A stretch of 64,000 bases of DNA. It comes from Lineus longissimus (lineage: Eukaryota; Nemertea; Pilidiophora; Heteronemertea; Lineidae). Every line of letters begins with the position of its first letter. Within the stretch, counting starts at the first letter, position 1. The stretch covers positions 193,501 to 257,500 of the forward strand of contig NC_088310.1 of NCBI RefSeq assembly GCF_910592395.1. The letters run 5' to 3'. A model generated the notes under the pieces. It made no database searches. It worked only from the letters and a program-made list of their open reading frames with translations, and was not told the DNA's origin. Shown here piece after piece: positions 12,348 to 25,083 of this stretch. The translations under genes and the position numbers were made by a program.

Positions 12348-15300
12348 ATGTTATCACTTGGAGTTATTTTTGTCGTGCTTGTAATGAGTCTGTCTCTTGG
12401 ACAGTCCATCCCAGTGACAAAAAAGGTAAGTTAAACTTTATGGACTTTCCTATAATTTCCTTTTGGTTTTCACAGTTTAGATATAGTGATGATTAGAATA
12501 GAAGCTCTGGGTAAATATTAGAGATGGACTTGGACATAAAGCTGATACGTTTTCAATATAAACATTATTGAAGAAGTTCTGATACGATGTCGAGTGATGC
12601 CAGGGACCCCGGAGGAAACGTTCGCTGTGTGCCATCTCTACACTCATAGAAATAAACGTTGTTCAGCTTTTGAAACCTGAAACTTTGCATCCGTAAAGAA
12701 CATCCCCTTGGCTACCAGGAACTCAGTTTACAAGGCCAGGCAGTCTATTGTTTATGAGTTATTACGTAATATATTTTTCAAACTTCAAAGCGTCCCTTAC
12801 CGTTAACCCTTTGTCCTATGGACATGGAACTGAAACGATGGGGTTACCCTTGATGTTTCCTACAAGACCCCTAAAGGAATCAGTAGAGAAATATTGCTCC
12901 TTGTACTCGTAAAACGCTCTAGCCCGCAAAGTACCTGAATAGGGACAAAAAGGGTACACCCCTTATTCAAATTCAAACTAAGGGCCGACTTTATAAATGT
13001 TGGTCCTACTACTCCACCCCTCCACCACTTGTTGACTGTGGAGTAGTTCGACCAGTGCCACTAACGCCTCCTATAATGGCTGGTCGAACTCCTCCAGCCT
13101 GGTCGAACTCCTCCAGCCTGGTCGAACTCGAAATTCGTCAACTCAAATATGTACCGTTTAGAGGTTTTTTTTAGGAAAATGAAAATCCCTGAAAGGTGCA
13201 TCATGAGGTTAATCACATTGACTAACTCCAGCACGTCCAAATATGGATTTTGTACTCATGATTCGGTCTGTTCAACTGATCCTAATATATCCTATATCTG
13301 TCTCATGTTTTATCGATCTAGGTTGATGTATTACCTAAAATAACGAGTTTCCACTCTTCAACCTTGGAACCTGGTCGACCCGCAGAATTATCTGCAACGC
13401 TGATATCAGAGACACCTATCGAACTTGTGTGGAGACGAAGGATCACCACGGAGGATGACTTCCATGTTGTACCAGTTGTTAGTAAGTAATAACTGACCCG
13501 ACCTTGATATACTTAAAGATCATCATATGGCATTAGGAAACGACCTTGATATACTTAAAGATCCCCATATGGCATTAGGAAACGACCTTGGTTTGCCAAC
13601 CTCTCAATTTCACCATTTCCCCCACTACTGATTTCATGAGTGTTCAGTGTAGTTATTTATTCACTGTATATCACTTTTTGTTAGGTACTGTTGTTTTTTC
13701 TCACTGGGTTTTGAATGCTTGCATGGCGATTATGCAAAGAGCCGCGTAATTTGTGTCCTACTCATTGCTTTTATTCTCTGTGATTGACACATTAACAATA
13801 TTGATAACCGATTTTATCATTTATCATGATTATGTTCTTCTCGTATAAGTGCCGTATGAATGTGTATTATCGGGGTTAACAAGACAGTTTCTTATCAGCA
13901 AAGTGTTGGGGGAAAAAGCAGGGCATGTTTCAAAAGTAACCTTTACTTCAGCATAGTGACAACCGAGCATCTGCATGCTAAGTAAGACGAAGAAATGAAA
14001 CATTGTTTCCAAAACAATGAATAGAAACTAAATGCCGTCAGCGAAATAAACCCCGCATCATGATAAAAACCAACTCGATGAACTTGCATAATACTGCATT
14101 TCTGAGAAATTTGACAGGATCTTCATTTTTTCCCAGATGATCATCTACACAAAATCACAACCGAATCGACTGGTGATGTCTACAAAAGCAAGCTGGTTGT
14201 CGCCGATAGTGAGGATTCGCTTTACAGTCTACGAGTCGTTACGAAGAAAAGTCTCACTTTAGAACTGTTCATTCCGAGTTCAGGTCTCAATAAAACTGAC
14301 ATCGTACTCCCGTCAATTACGAAACTGCCTGACGCTGTTACAAGGATCCGCGCAAACACGAAAGGCTCGCTGACATTTGGCGTGTCGATACCTAAGAGTG
14401 AGGTACTCCATATCATGAAATGGAGGCCAGTGACAGAATCAAGTATCGCGTTCAAAAGGGTGAAATACATCTTGGATAAATCTCTTCCTGACTCAGCTTC
14501 CGTTCAAACGAATCTGGGAAATACCTCCATGGAAGCAACTCTGACATTTGACCCATTCACATCTGTCGCTGCGGGTCTCTACGCGACGTCAGTCACACTC
14601 CTGTTACCGCATAACACTTTAGTCTCAATAGAGGTTTACTCTGAAGTTTCATACACGCCAAGTGACCAGATTCTGCTAGGGATCGCGACTTGTTCCGGGG
14701 ATTACAGCATGCCAATGGACTCCACTGGTGAGGTTGAATTATTAGTCAGGGCTGGTGAGGACTGTCTCCGCTGCATAGCCGCAGGACATCCACGCCCTAA
14801 CCTACAAATTAGTAAATTCATCTCGAAAGACAATGTGACAGCAGTATCTACGATACCTTACTTCGAAGCTGGGACATCCTACGAAGCTGTTAGTCATCCA
14901 TTGATGTCACAACCAGACGCACAGCCTGAATCGTATTTCTGTCTCGGGAGCCAGATCAAGCCGTGGCCACAAGTCAATATCATCCCAGTGAAGGTAACAG
15001 TGTTCAAGCCAGTAAAGATGGTCAAAGCGACACCCGAGAAGATTGTGATCGCGGAGCCTAAGACGGTAAGTGCTTGGAATAACGCATTTAAACTACGCTC
15101 TGCTACCATGTAACGCAGATAGATTATAGTGTGTGGATCTGTCTTTTGTTATTGTATATATACATGGTTGCCTTTGCCATGCTTCTAAACTATAACATAC
15201 TTTCTTTCAGGTGACCTTCACGTGCGAGGCCACAGGAAGTCCACTCCCCGAGATAGAATTTTACAAAGCTCCAAAGTGGATGAAGCTTCATAATGTCAAA

Positions 15301-15525
15301 ATTGATCCAGAGGATATGTTTTGGCGCCGAATTAAAGTCGAGCGAGGCAGCGTCAGGGTCACACGGACGGTTGACGATAAAACTGGGACAATCACAGCAA
15401 CTATGACTATCGAAAGGGCAACGGAACTAGACGCTGGAAATAATTATTTCGTTTATAAATGTCTTGCAAAGAATAAGCTAAGTTTTAGTGTCGGCACGAT
15501 GGATTTAGACTTTAAAGCAATGTAG
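12348..15525 (+). CDS. Secreted immunoglobulin-domain protein
   Basis: Four coding exons: 12348-12425, 13322-13481, 14137-15065 and 15211-15525. All have GT-AG borders and frame-consistent joins, giving 493 residues. Residues 1-19 form a signal peptide (hydrophobic core GVIFVVLVMSLSLG, then QS). Residues 27-280 are mostly beta-like but match nothing I know. Two C-terminal Ig-like domains follow. The first has Cys292 and Cys348 around a GHPRP turn. The second fills exon 4, with Cys394, a GSPLPEIEFYK strand and the hallmark DAG...YxC ending at Cys473. The usual tryptophan of the fold is not at its expected place in either. There is no transmembrane segment or obvious GPI signal, so a secreted product is likely. 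Role unknown; adhesion, matrix or immune recognition are all possible. Confidence 0.88.
13034..13131. repeat. Short inverted and tandem repeat in intron 1 of the Ig gene
   Basis: A 19-bp motif containing CTGGTCGAACTCCTCCAG is repeated about two and a half times (13078-13131). A near-complementary GGAGTAGTTCGACCAG lies at about 13038-13055, so the intron RNA could form a hairpin. Confidence 0.5.
13500..13590. repeat. 42-bp direct duplication in intron 2 of the Ig gene
   Basis: Two copies of a 42-bp unit that begins GACCTTGATATACTTAAAGA, plus the start of a third, lie just 18 bases past the donor site of exon 2. The copies differ at two bases. Confidence 0.85.
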
Positions 15526-15842
15526 ACATAAATGATATTGGGTATAAAATCATTGTTCAGCCAACGTTTCACAGAGGAGGTGAATGAATCTGTTTTGCCG
15601 TTGTCATTCTTTGTCATAAAGATAAAGAGAGTATTTATTATTGACATCAGGCTAACTATTTGCATTGTAAATATAGGCTAACTGCTGTTTGCTACTTCTC
15701 TTTTGTAGAATCAGTGTTTCAGGTTCGGAGTAAATGCTGATGAAAAATCGTTTTGTTTTTTTTTTGAGGCCCCTTGGCATTTGAAAGCCGAAACAAAGAT
15801 AATTTGCATTGAATATACTCTGGACCATCAATGTACGTTTAC
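15526..15842. other. 3' flank of the Ig gene
   Basis: Follows the stop codon of the Ig gene. No canonical AATAAA is visible in it. It separates the Ig gene from the inverted THNSL2-type exon; no other coding signal is seen. Confidence 0.5.
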
Positions 15843-15995
15843 CTCTGTAGACATGGTGGTTGTCCTCGATAATGGTTGTCATCATCAGCTCCTGTATATG
15901 TGAGCATCTTCCCTTAGGCAGAAGGACAATGGTATCTATCCACTTCAATCCTCTGAACGCCTGAAGGGCAGAGCTTCCTGTGTCTCCTGATGTGC
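15843..15995 (-). pseudogene. Orphan inverted copy of THNSL2 exon 3
   Basis: On the minus strand this is a 153-bp open exon, exactly the length and phase (enters with 2 bases, leaves with 1) of exon 3 of the THNSL2 gene 2.3 kb away. It has a pyrimidine tract with CTTAG acceptor and a GTAAAC donor. It encodes the PLP-phosphate-binding loop GTSGDTG and the LLPKGRC strand. Of 51 codons compared, 8 differ in amino acid and about 26 differ only silently, so it has been under protein-level selection since duplication. I found no flanking exon 1, 2 or 4 homologues on either side. It may be a relic of an inverted paralogue, or one exon of a gene whose other exons lie elsewhere. Whether it is spliced into any transcript is unknown; the pseudogene label is provisional. 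Confidence 0.8.
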
Positions 15996-17245
15996 CTAAG
16001 AAAAGGTGGAACTATTTCACATAGAGTGGAGTCATTTACGCTTTTCTTTGAGTTGGCCCAAAACGGCTGCATCAGTGCAATGATAGCAGGGTCATCATTT
16101 CAAGCATTCACTCTTGCCGCAAAGAATCATTATCTAAGGAACCAAACTGCCGGGACTTGAAGTATTAACTTTAAAGAGTCTCGTGCCACACGCAGGTCCA
16201 CCATTTGATTGTAGTAGGATAGTAAAGAAAAGTTTTAGATCCGCCCCTCTGGATATGATGTCCTCGCCCGTACCTGCAAACTCTGACCGAGCGCGATATA
16301 AGGTGGCGCGCCAGTCTCCACCTTCAATCTTTCGCTCGTTTTAATACAATGAATCAATCATGGCTATAACGAAAGCTACATCCTCAGCGGAACTATTGCA
16401 GACATCTACATACTCACTCCTGTATGATGTTTTGGCTGAAAACTTATTTTATCAGCATAAAGCGTATTGCTACAAATGTGTCTACCCTTTGAAAAGAAAA
16501 GGCCTTTTAATGGGCAGCATGACCTATTGTTCAATATCGAGGAGTTATACATGCCCTATAAGTATAAACACTTATATAAGTTGATCTTTGTTGTCTGGTC
16601 ACACACCATGATATCATCCCATATAGATTTTCCCCGGTGGACAATGATAACAAATCTATAGGCCTAGTCGGCCTACCATTTATATCGACGGTCGTGTTTA
16701 AGTACTGCAGTGTTGGTACGTCTGGCCTACATTCGCTAATGTGGAGAGCTGCACATATAAAATACAAGTAGGTATCTAATTCGTTATGTATGTACGGGGT
16801 TGTGATGCTATGTATGTATGTGTCTGTTCAGGGTTGTAGACCATTTCCACAAACCTGTATCCTACCCAACTGTTTGTAGTCTGTGCCTCAGCATGCCTCT
16901 CGCTCGAAGGTTGAGCACGTGTGCCGCGTCTATGTGTGACAATATGAATGAGAAGAAAGCAATGTGGGAAATTGTGACGAGTTACAGACTAACCATGTTG
17001 GCAAGTCATCCCCATAGAGGCCTACCGAACCACTACAGGCTAAACCATCTGTCAGTTAAGTTCAATGGTAGGGAGCCGAACATCTGTCACACCGGTTGGT
17101 TTGCAATGATCACCAGGTCTCGTTCCGACCCTAATTGCCTTTAAACGTTGGCTGGTGAATAAGTCATTGAACTCTATCTGCTTGGCGTGTTTTTATAGGA
17201 ATCAAGTTCCATATAAATCCATGTCTCTCTCTTCTTTCAAAGATC
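15996..17245. other. Region between orphan exon and THNSL2 start
   Basis: I checked the minus strand here for copies of THNSL2 exons 1 and 2, which an intact inverted paralogue would need, and saw none. The stretch should contain the THNSL2 promoter; no clear TATA box stands out. Confidence 0.5.
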
Positions 17246-20200
17246 ATGAAGTACCTTAGCACCAGAGGATCCCGGCAGGGAATGTCCTTCGAAGACGCTT
17301 TGATGTCACCCGGCTTTCTCCCTGACGGTGGACTAATCTTACCAGAGACCATACCTAACATTTCATTAGAAACTCTCACACAATGGTCAAAGCTATCCTA
17401 TCCAGAACTGGCGAAGGAAATTGTTAGTCTTTATGTATCAGAGGATGAGATTCCAAGGGTCGAACTAAATGGTAAGTAAGCTAAGCATTGATTTGTATTG
17501 ACTCTAATCCTTTGTATGCATGTTGAGGTTTTCTGCATTTATTGCCAACTCGAAAATACTCAAACTCTGCTGGACAGCAGTCTGTCTCTTCATTGATCTA
17601 CATGAAGGTTTGCCACACGTTTTATTGTGTTTCTCTGCAATACCAATTCTAATCTGTCTTCCATTTCAGCTCTTCTTGACAACGCCTTCAAACGAATCCG
17701 TCACGAAGACGTGTGTCCAGTAGCAAAACTTAAGGATGGCTTAAATGTTCACGAACTCTTCCATGGAATCACCTATGCCTTTAAAGACCTGGCTCTCTCG
17801 TGCGTTGGCCAGTTTATGGAGTATTTCCTTAATAAGAGAAGGAGACACATCACAGTCTTAGTTGGTGAGTACAGGAGATTACATGTCTTTTCCTCTTATT
17901 AGCCATGGCTACTGTTCCTGTATTCGAGATACTGCGGTTACGAACCGCCATAACCATGGGATAGATAACGAAGCACACAAAATCCAGCTTTTCGCCATAA
18001 TTGCTGGGGGAAAAAAGCTCGACCAGCATCATGGCCTGGACCCAGGCTCGAATTCATGTTGCACCGATAGTGGTGATTGGCATGTTTATACTCAAGCTCC
18101 CAAAGACACAAACTACAGACAACATAACACATCTTGAAAAAGACGGGTGCCATCCAGTGTCTTTGATTTGATCTGTGCATCCATCGACGCTCGGATTGAT
18201 GTCGCATTAATGTCGTTGAAGTACTTTTCTGAATACTTTCAAGCTAACACGATTTTATATTTTGTCAGGTACTTCTGGAGATACGGGCAGCGCCGCCCTA
18301 GAGGCAGTCAGAGGGCTGAAGTGGATCGATACTATCGTACTTCTACCCAAGGGGCGATGTTCGCGGATACAGGAGTTGATGATGACTACTGTCATTGAAG
18401 AGAACTGCCACATATACAGAGGTAACTGCACAGAACTGACCACTGGCATGATCAATTAGTTAGCAGCCAGACAAAATGTTTCATTACGATCGGGATTTCC
18501 TTCAAGCTTCTCTAACTAGCTAAAGGTATCGCCTTTTTGCAACTACAGGTCCTAGAGCTACAGCTAGTGACCGACTCTTATCGATAAACCATAACTGGTT
18601 TGCTTGTCCATTGCGTGAATACCCGATGTGATAAAGAAGTCAGCCGGTACATTAGTTGAATCAGAGAGAAAACTCAAGCTCTACAACATGTACATGTGTA
18701 ATCATTTACAGTTCCTTGACCATCTAATTTCTTTTGATATCGTGTTTCTTTTTTCATCAGTTGATGGCACCTCTGACGACTTAGATGAGCCCATCAAGGC
18801 TTGCTTTCTAGATGAAGCCTTCTCGAAGAAGCATAATCTCTGTTCTGTCAACTCCATCAACTGGGCCCGTATCATGGTCCAGATTGCTCACTTTGTATAC
18901 GGATACTTCAAGGTACATTACTGTTTGTTATATGATAACTGGTACTTGTGTAGGAATGTAACGAGTGGCACTTTCCATTCCACTGCGTTTATGAATGAAA
19001 CACTAACCATGAATTGTATCTGTTATATTGCAGGTTTGTCGATCTGTTGGAGAAACAGTGGAGATAGTTGTTCCTACCGGTGCATGTGGGAATGTGACTG
19101 GTGGCACCATAGCGTGGAAGATGGGGGTGCCCGTCAAGCTCACCACTGCTGTTAATTCTAATGATATAGTAGCACGGACATTACGAGACGGAGATTGGTC
19201 CGTTCCTGATGAGGTGGAGATGACGATATCACCTGCCATGGATATACAGGTAGTTCCACTACCCGACCAGCCAATATGAATCCAGCCCTCCTAAGCTGTC
19301 AATTCGAGTGACCCCTCTCAAACCTCACTAATGCTCAGCTCGATAATCCTGATTCCTATTAGAGTCTCAGTTAAGATCATATTCAGCTTCGCGTACAGTC
19401 GCGTACATGTGCTGTCACGTACAATGTTTATAAGATTCCTGTTTGTTATGAACATAGGGCTGTTGTCAACCGACCAGCAGCTTATTATATCCTATTGTCA
19501 TGACTGTTGTATCTTATCAGGAATTCCAGATGCCTACATACGTCTTGTATGGCCCAAGAGCAACACTATTAAAGTAGCCTTCTCCTTACAGAATCCCTAC
19601 AATATGCAGAGGCTGTTCTATCTGTTAAGTGATGGTGACACTGATTTCGTCAACCAGCTCATGGACGAGTTTGAAAAGTCGAAGTCAAAGATGCAACTGC
19701 CGAAGAACCTGATGAACAAGGTACATGTAATTGTACTTTTGAAATATTCGTCGATTTGTTTTTAAATATTTGGAGTTCGCTTTAAAAATCGTCTTTGGTT
19801 TATATTACAGGTACATGATCTGTTCAATGCCTTCTGTGCTGACGATCAGACAACAAGAGCGACCATGAAGCGATGCTGGGAGGAGAATGGGTATCTTCTG
19901 TGTCCGCACACTGCAACTGCAGTCGCTTACCATTATGAAAGCCTGGCTTCCAGGTAAGGGACGTATGCTTGAAGTGGTACGGGGAGGAGGCCTCGCGGGA
20001 TGGGGGGGGGGGGGGGGGGCATGGCACGGGGAGGAGGCCTCATGGTACGGGGAGGAGGCCTGCACACGACTAGCTATAATACTTTCCCCCATCATTCTGA
20101 GAGGTTAGTTTTAAATAATAATAGTTTTAAATATTGTGCCCTTTCTCTGCAGGTCTGCCTCTGACCCACCCCGGATCTGCATCGCCACTGCCTCCCCAGC

Positions 20201-20366
20201 CAAATTCGCAGAGACACTAGAAGGTGCAGGGTTAACACCTCAACTACCAGATGACGTGAAGGCCTTGTACACCATGCCTACTAAGTCTGAGGAGATGAAA
20301 AAAGAAGACAATTGGTACAAAATGCTCAAAGAGAAAATCGAGGAAATAACTGAGAAACATTCGTGA
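17246..20366 (+). CDS. THNSL2: Threonine synthase-like 2 (PLP-dependent phospho-lyase)
   Basis: Eight coding exons: 17246-17471, 17670-17864, 18269-18421, 18761-18912, 19034-19249, 19592-19720, 19811-19953, 20153-20366. All joins keep frame and give 475 residues (human THNSL2 is 484). The family belongs to fold-type II PLP enzymes. Mouse and human proteins remove phosphate from O-phospho-threonine and O-phosphoserine, giving 2-oxobutyrate or pyruvate. Visible signatures: N-terminal MKYLSTRG and PDGGLILPE; the PLP lysine Lys114 in HGITYAFKDLALS; phosphate-binding loop TSGDTGSAA; NSINWARIMVQ; the glycine-rich PTGACGNVTGG; and C-terminal LLCPHTATAVAYH and DNWYKML. The first exon seems to begin in the leader, because a pyrimidine tract ending AAAG abuts the ATG. 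Every key residue I can check is present, so it should be active. Probably cytosolic. Confidence 0.97.
19975..20061 (+). repeat. G-rich tandem repeat with an 18-base G run in THNSL2 intron 7
   Basis: Three copies of a TGGYACGGGGAGGAGGCCT word surround an uninterrupted run of 18 G at 20002-20019. It lies between exons 7 and 8 of THNSL2. Such a tract could fold as a G-quadruplex in the RNA and is prone to length errors in sequencing. Confidence 0.8.
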
Positions 20367-23300
20367 ATCAACATACTTGGAAATATGTTTGACACAACGT
20401 GAATCAATATTGTCAATTACTGGTCCTGTTTACATCATGCACTACTATATACATGTATATGCATATTTCTGATTCTGAAGCTTGTCAATATATCTCACAA
20501 ACCCATAAAAGGTGCTATTCTATGGTCGTTATAGCGGGGTGATGGCGACCACCCCAACCAGGGTTCCACTTTGTACAAAAAATAGTGTGTAATTGTTAAG
20601 TCACCGGATAAGAGTGGCATTTTTCATGAACTTAACGCACACAGTATTGCATTCTGTGGTGTAGCGTTGTGTTATGTGTCAGAACACTGCTTTATTCATT
20701 ATTTCAAATCGTTTGGCATTTCAATCTCTGAACATTTTTCGGGCATACTAGTATTTATAGGCCTACCTAAAGTTTGTTGCCTCCGAGTGCAATGTTCATG
20801 TTCTTTCATCAAACCATACGTGTAACCGCCAAATTAAGAAGGTTGGCTTGTTTGTCTACATAACGGTCTGCCCTCACTGCTGGAGTTCGAATATGACCGA
20901 AAAGATCATTATTTCTCCATTCAAAGTACTGACCAGGCGATTATCCTTTAAAACTCTGGTCGAGACGACCTGACGATCAAATCTGAAATTAGCAGTTGAT
21001 ATTTCTCGGCCCGTACATCAAGCAACTAATTCTCTTGGCTCATGCATGTTGTCGAAGTTTAGTAACTGGATACACTGATATGGTAAGCGAGATGGTAAGC
21101 ATAACTGTATAATGGTTTGAATTGATGCATTCACGTCATTTAAGTCATTGTAATGATTTTTGTAGGTGCTAATGAACTGACCAGTTTAAATACACTTTTA
21201 CCATACACTAAAACCTGTTCATTTTCTATTACTTTGGATCAATACTTCTTTCAAGAACGGTCTGTCGTAATACAGCCTTTCATCTCCAATGCATGCTCAT
21301 TCTCCCGTATCAGAACTCGCTTCACAAAAGCAGTTGCCGTAGCAGCCCGTTTTGCCAACAGGCCGCCAGTCTCCCTCAAACCGCCTTCTTTGCCTTCATT
21401 CGGATTCAGTTTATCGAATGTTAAAAGGTCCGTTCATTGAGCATATTCATACCACATCTGAGTTGCAGACGGAATGTTACTTTAATCGAGCTGATTTCGC
21501 AATACCGTGCTTCGGTACAATTTATGGACCCTTACTTTCCGTATGATTGCATTTGATATATTTCATTACCATTATTCATGCAATGTAAGGCCGCCAACGG
21601 AATACAATTTCAATAGGCCAGTTTTTCTTTTGGTCAAAATATCAATATTAAAACCTGGCCTTTGGCTGTTTGGCCACGGTGACCGTGTTTGGATAATGTT
21701 CTTGCATGTCTTAAGGTACTTGGCGCTGATAAATCTTTAATGTTAGTTCCAAGTTCAGATATCCGCGATGACAAAGGCTTGTCCAGGTAAGTCACATCAG
21801 CAGCAGTCAATTTTGTTGATTTGAAATAGTGTCTGCATAAATCCACTCAAAACACGCGAATGTATCGTCCAATTGTAGACGTTCATCAAGGTGCCGTGTG
21901 TCAAATGCATTGCAAAAGTGTACTTATCCTGAGTTTATATGATTTCAATAGGTTTCTTTGAAGGGCAATAGGAGGGAAAATGCTTTATAATCGTTATAAA
22001 TATTTAATGCGACGACAGTGGGTTTTGAATATCAACATTATTACGCCATTTTAAATACATATTTAGTTAACGGTATTAACTTAGCATTTGACTAATGCAC
22101 TTGATAGTGAGTTCGCAAGTTGAATCAGTGCTGGGTTTTATATGAATCATATAGCGGAGTAACCCTAGCATACTGAGACCAAATCATGTCTGCACAAACA
22201 CAGTCACTCTAAACCGTTTTGAACGTTTGCTCGTGTGAGTTTATTGTGGTTTATATTCACCTTTGTACCTTATACGTAAAAGGAAATACCGGAGCATGTA
22301 TGTCCGTTCTGACATAATGTAAACTGGCCGTCTCTGGCCATTGCTATGCTTCAGCGAAGCCATACTTCTCGATAGGAATATCTCTTTTATTAAAGTATAT
22401 CAGGAATTTTTAACTTCATCGTCGAAACGTCGATGGTTCCTGTTCATTCTATCAGCGTACTGCGGTCGACATTAGTTGCTCCTTGCTAGACTGTTGATAG
22501 GCAAACTCCTTTATCTAACGGTAAGCATACTTCAGTTCTTTTATTGTGAGTCCAATGTATATATCGTGGTTGGAAGAACTCAAATGCACTGTCTGTTATT
22601 ACAGAGGAATAGACCATTGACCGGGCTTTGTTGATAGCCTACTTCAAGATCGTTATGATTATTGCTCCATTAATTTCATTTGCCTTGCGGGCTTCCTCTG
22701 CAATGTTTGTCTACAGAATTAAAATGATTGATAGCCGATTATCGTTGTTGTTAAAGAGAGAACTACTAATCCTCAACAACGGTCTGTGATAATCAGAGTT
22801 TTCTATATTTTGACGATATTAAGTGTACATCTTATCATCGTATATCGTCATTGATAATCGTCATTCGACCTCAGAAACTCTCCATTTGGGACAACAATAT
22901 TGTTGATCAGTTGATGTTCCGAGCACTATTAGATTCAGGTTAATTTTCTGACGGACGGAGCTTGATATGAACTACGGAAGACAGTATATGGCCAGAAGTT
23001 CAGTATAGAGAAAATGCTCAATCAGACAATGGTTACCAGGCGAAGCAATGTGGATGTGAATGCCATACAAGAAATAAAGAACAGAGTAAATGATAAAGAT
23101 ATGATATCACAACGCCACATGCTTATTTGTACCTCTCTTATTTCTTTACGCAGGTGAATAGGGGAGACCGTCAAGCTTTAATAGGTTCGGATGGCACGCC
23201 TATGGGACGAGATAATTAACTGGTGAGAACTTTGGAGATCATGTGTTCGACGCTTTGCTTAATAATTGAGAGAGGTCAAGTGCTGTTGACTAAAGATCGC

Positions 23301-23904
23301 CATAACCAGAGCGTACAGACATACATGCATGCGCACTGATATGACTGAATTAAGTTGAATAACTGTCCATATCGTGCAGTCTATCATGACATGCATTACC
23401 CTGATAGGACGATGTTAAACATATGACAGATCACATAGAGACGAGTGATTTCCGAGGGGAATGGACTGATGAGGATATCTATATCTCATAACCTGAATGA
23501 TCCGTTGATGATGTGATTATATAGGAAGCAGCAATGATTTCAACCGACAACGTAAATGCTCATGACCAGTGAGACAATTCAGGAGAAGCTACCTAAGCTC
23601 AAATGTACACTAAGTAACGTCATCAAGCCTGTTATAACGGAAATTGACAGTCTCTGGTGAGATTGGCATACCCTGTTGTGACTGTCTGTCGAATCGCACC
23701 AATATTAGCTAACTTCTTCTTTACAGTAGTGGACTCGGGAGATTCACAATACAGTGTTTTTAATTCGATTTATCAAGTGCCAGGAGAGGCACTCACAGAC
23801 TCGGATCTGTAACTGGACTTGGACACTTGAAGAAAGAGGGATTCGTCTAGCATCAGAATGGAACAAGAGGGGGTGAGTCGTACCTTTATGCAGAGTTTCT
23901 GTTC
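20367..23904. other. 3.5 kb with no recognisable gene
   Basis: 3' flank of THNSL2 followed by AT-rich DNA. A copy of the GGTTCCACT repeat lies at 20524-20580. Several short frames are open but lack start, splice or family evidence. Confidence 0.5.
20524..20580. repeat. Second copy of the GC-rich dispersed repeat
   Basis: GGTCGTTATAGCGGGGTGAT followed by a CCAGGGTTCCACTTTGTA ending resembles the segment at 8375-8420. It lies about 160 bases past the THNSL2 stop codon. Confidence 0.4.
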
Positions 23905-25083
23905 ATTCAGAATCTGCTGATTGACCTGGGAAGCATCAGTGTAACGGTTTCTCTAAGGTCTGACGAAGCTCTCGTACTGTTGATTCAGAATCTGCTGATT
24001 GACCTGGGAAGCATCAGTGTAACGGTTTCTCTAAGGTCTGACGAAGCTCTCGTACTGTTGATTCAGAATCTGCTGATTGACCTGGGAAGCATCAGTGTAA
24101 CGGTTTCTCTAAGGTCTGATGAAGCTCTCGTACTGTTGATTCAGAATCTGCTGATTGACCTGGGAGGCATCAGTGTAACGGTTTCTCTTAGGTCTGACGA
24201 AGCTCTCGTACTGTTGATTCAGAATCTGCTGATTGACCTGGGAGGCATCAGTGTAACGGTTTCTCTAAGGTCTGATGAAGCTTTCAGAATCTGCTGATTG
24301 ACCTGGGAAGCATCAGTGTAACGGTTTCTCTAAGGTCTGACGAAGCTCTCGTACTGTTGATTCAGAATCTGCTGATTGACCTGGGAAGCATCAGTGTAAC
24401 GGTTTCTCTAAGGTCTGATGAAGCTCTCGTACTGTTGATTCAGAATCTGCTGATTGACCTGGGAAGCATCAGTGTAACGGTTTCTCTAAGGTCTGATGAA
24501 GCTCTCGTACTGTTGATTCAGAATCTGCTGATTGACCTGGGAAGCATCAGTGTACCAGTTTCTCTAAGGTCTGACGAAGCTCTCGTACTGTTGATTCAGA
24601 ATCTGCTGATTGACCTGGGAAGCATCAGTGTAACGGTTTCTCTAAGGTCTGATGAAGCTCTCGTACTGTTGATTCAGAATCTGCTGATTGACCTGGGAAG
24701 CATCAGTGTAACAGTTTCTCTAAGGTCTGACGAAGCTCTCGTACTGTTGATTCAGAATCTGCTGATTGACCTGGGAAGCATCAGTGTAACAGTTTCTCTA
24801 AGGTCTGATGAAGCTCTCGTACTGTTGATTCAGAATCTCCTGATTGACCTGGGAAGCATCAGTGTAACGGTTTCTCTAAGGTCTGACGAAGCTCTCGTAC
24901 TGTTGATTCAGAATCTGCTGATTGACCTGGGAAGCATCAGTGTAACGATTTCTCTAAGGTCTGATGAAGCTCTCGTACTGTTGATTCAGAATCTGCTGAT
25001 TGACCTGGGAAGCATCAGTGTAACGGTTTCTCTAAGGTCTGATGAAGCTCTCGTACTGTTGATTCAGAATTTGCTGATTGGCA
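23905..25083. repeat. Minisatellite, 78-bp unit, about 15 copies
   Basis: Units begin ATTCAGAATCTGCTGATTGA and end CTCGTACTGTTG. One unit near 24283 has lost 13 bases. Because 78 is a multiple of three and one plus-strand frame lacks stops, 26-residue repeats read open either side of that deletion. The other five frames are all closed in every unit. The 13-base loss breaks the frame and there is no credible start or splice context, so I treat it as non-coding. Confidence 0.95.
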
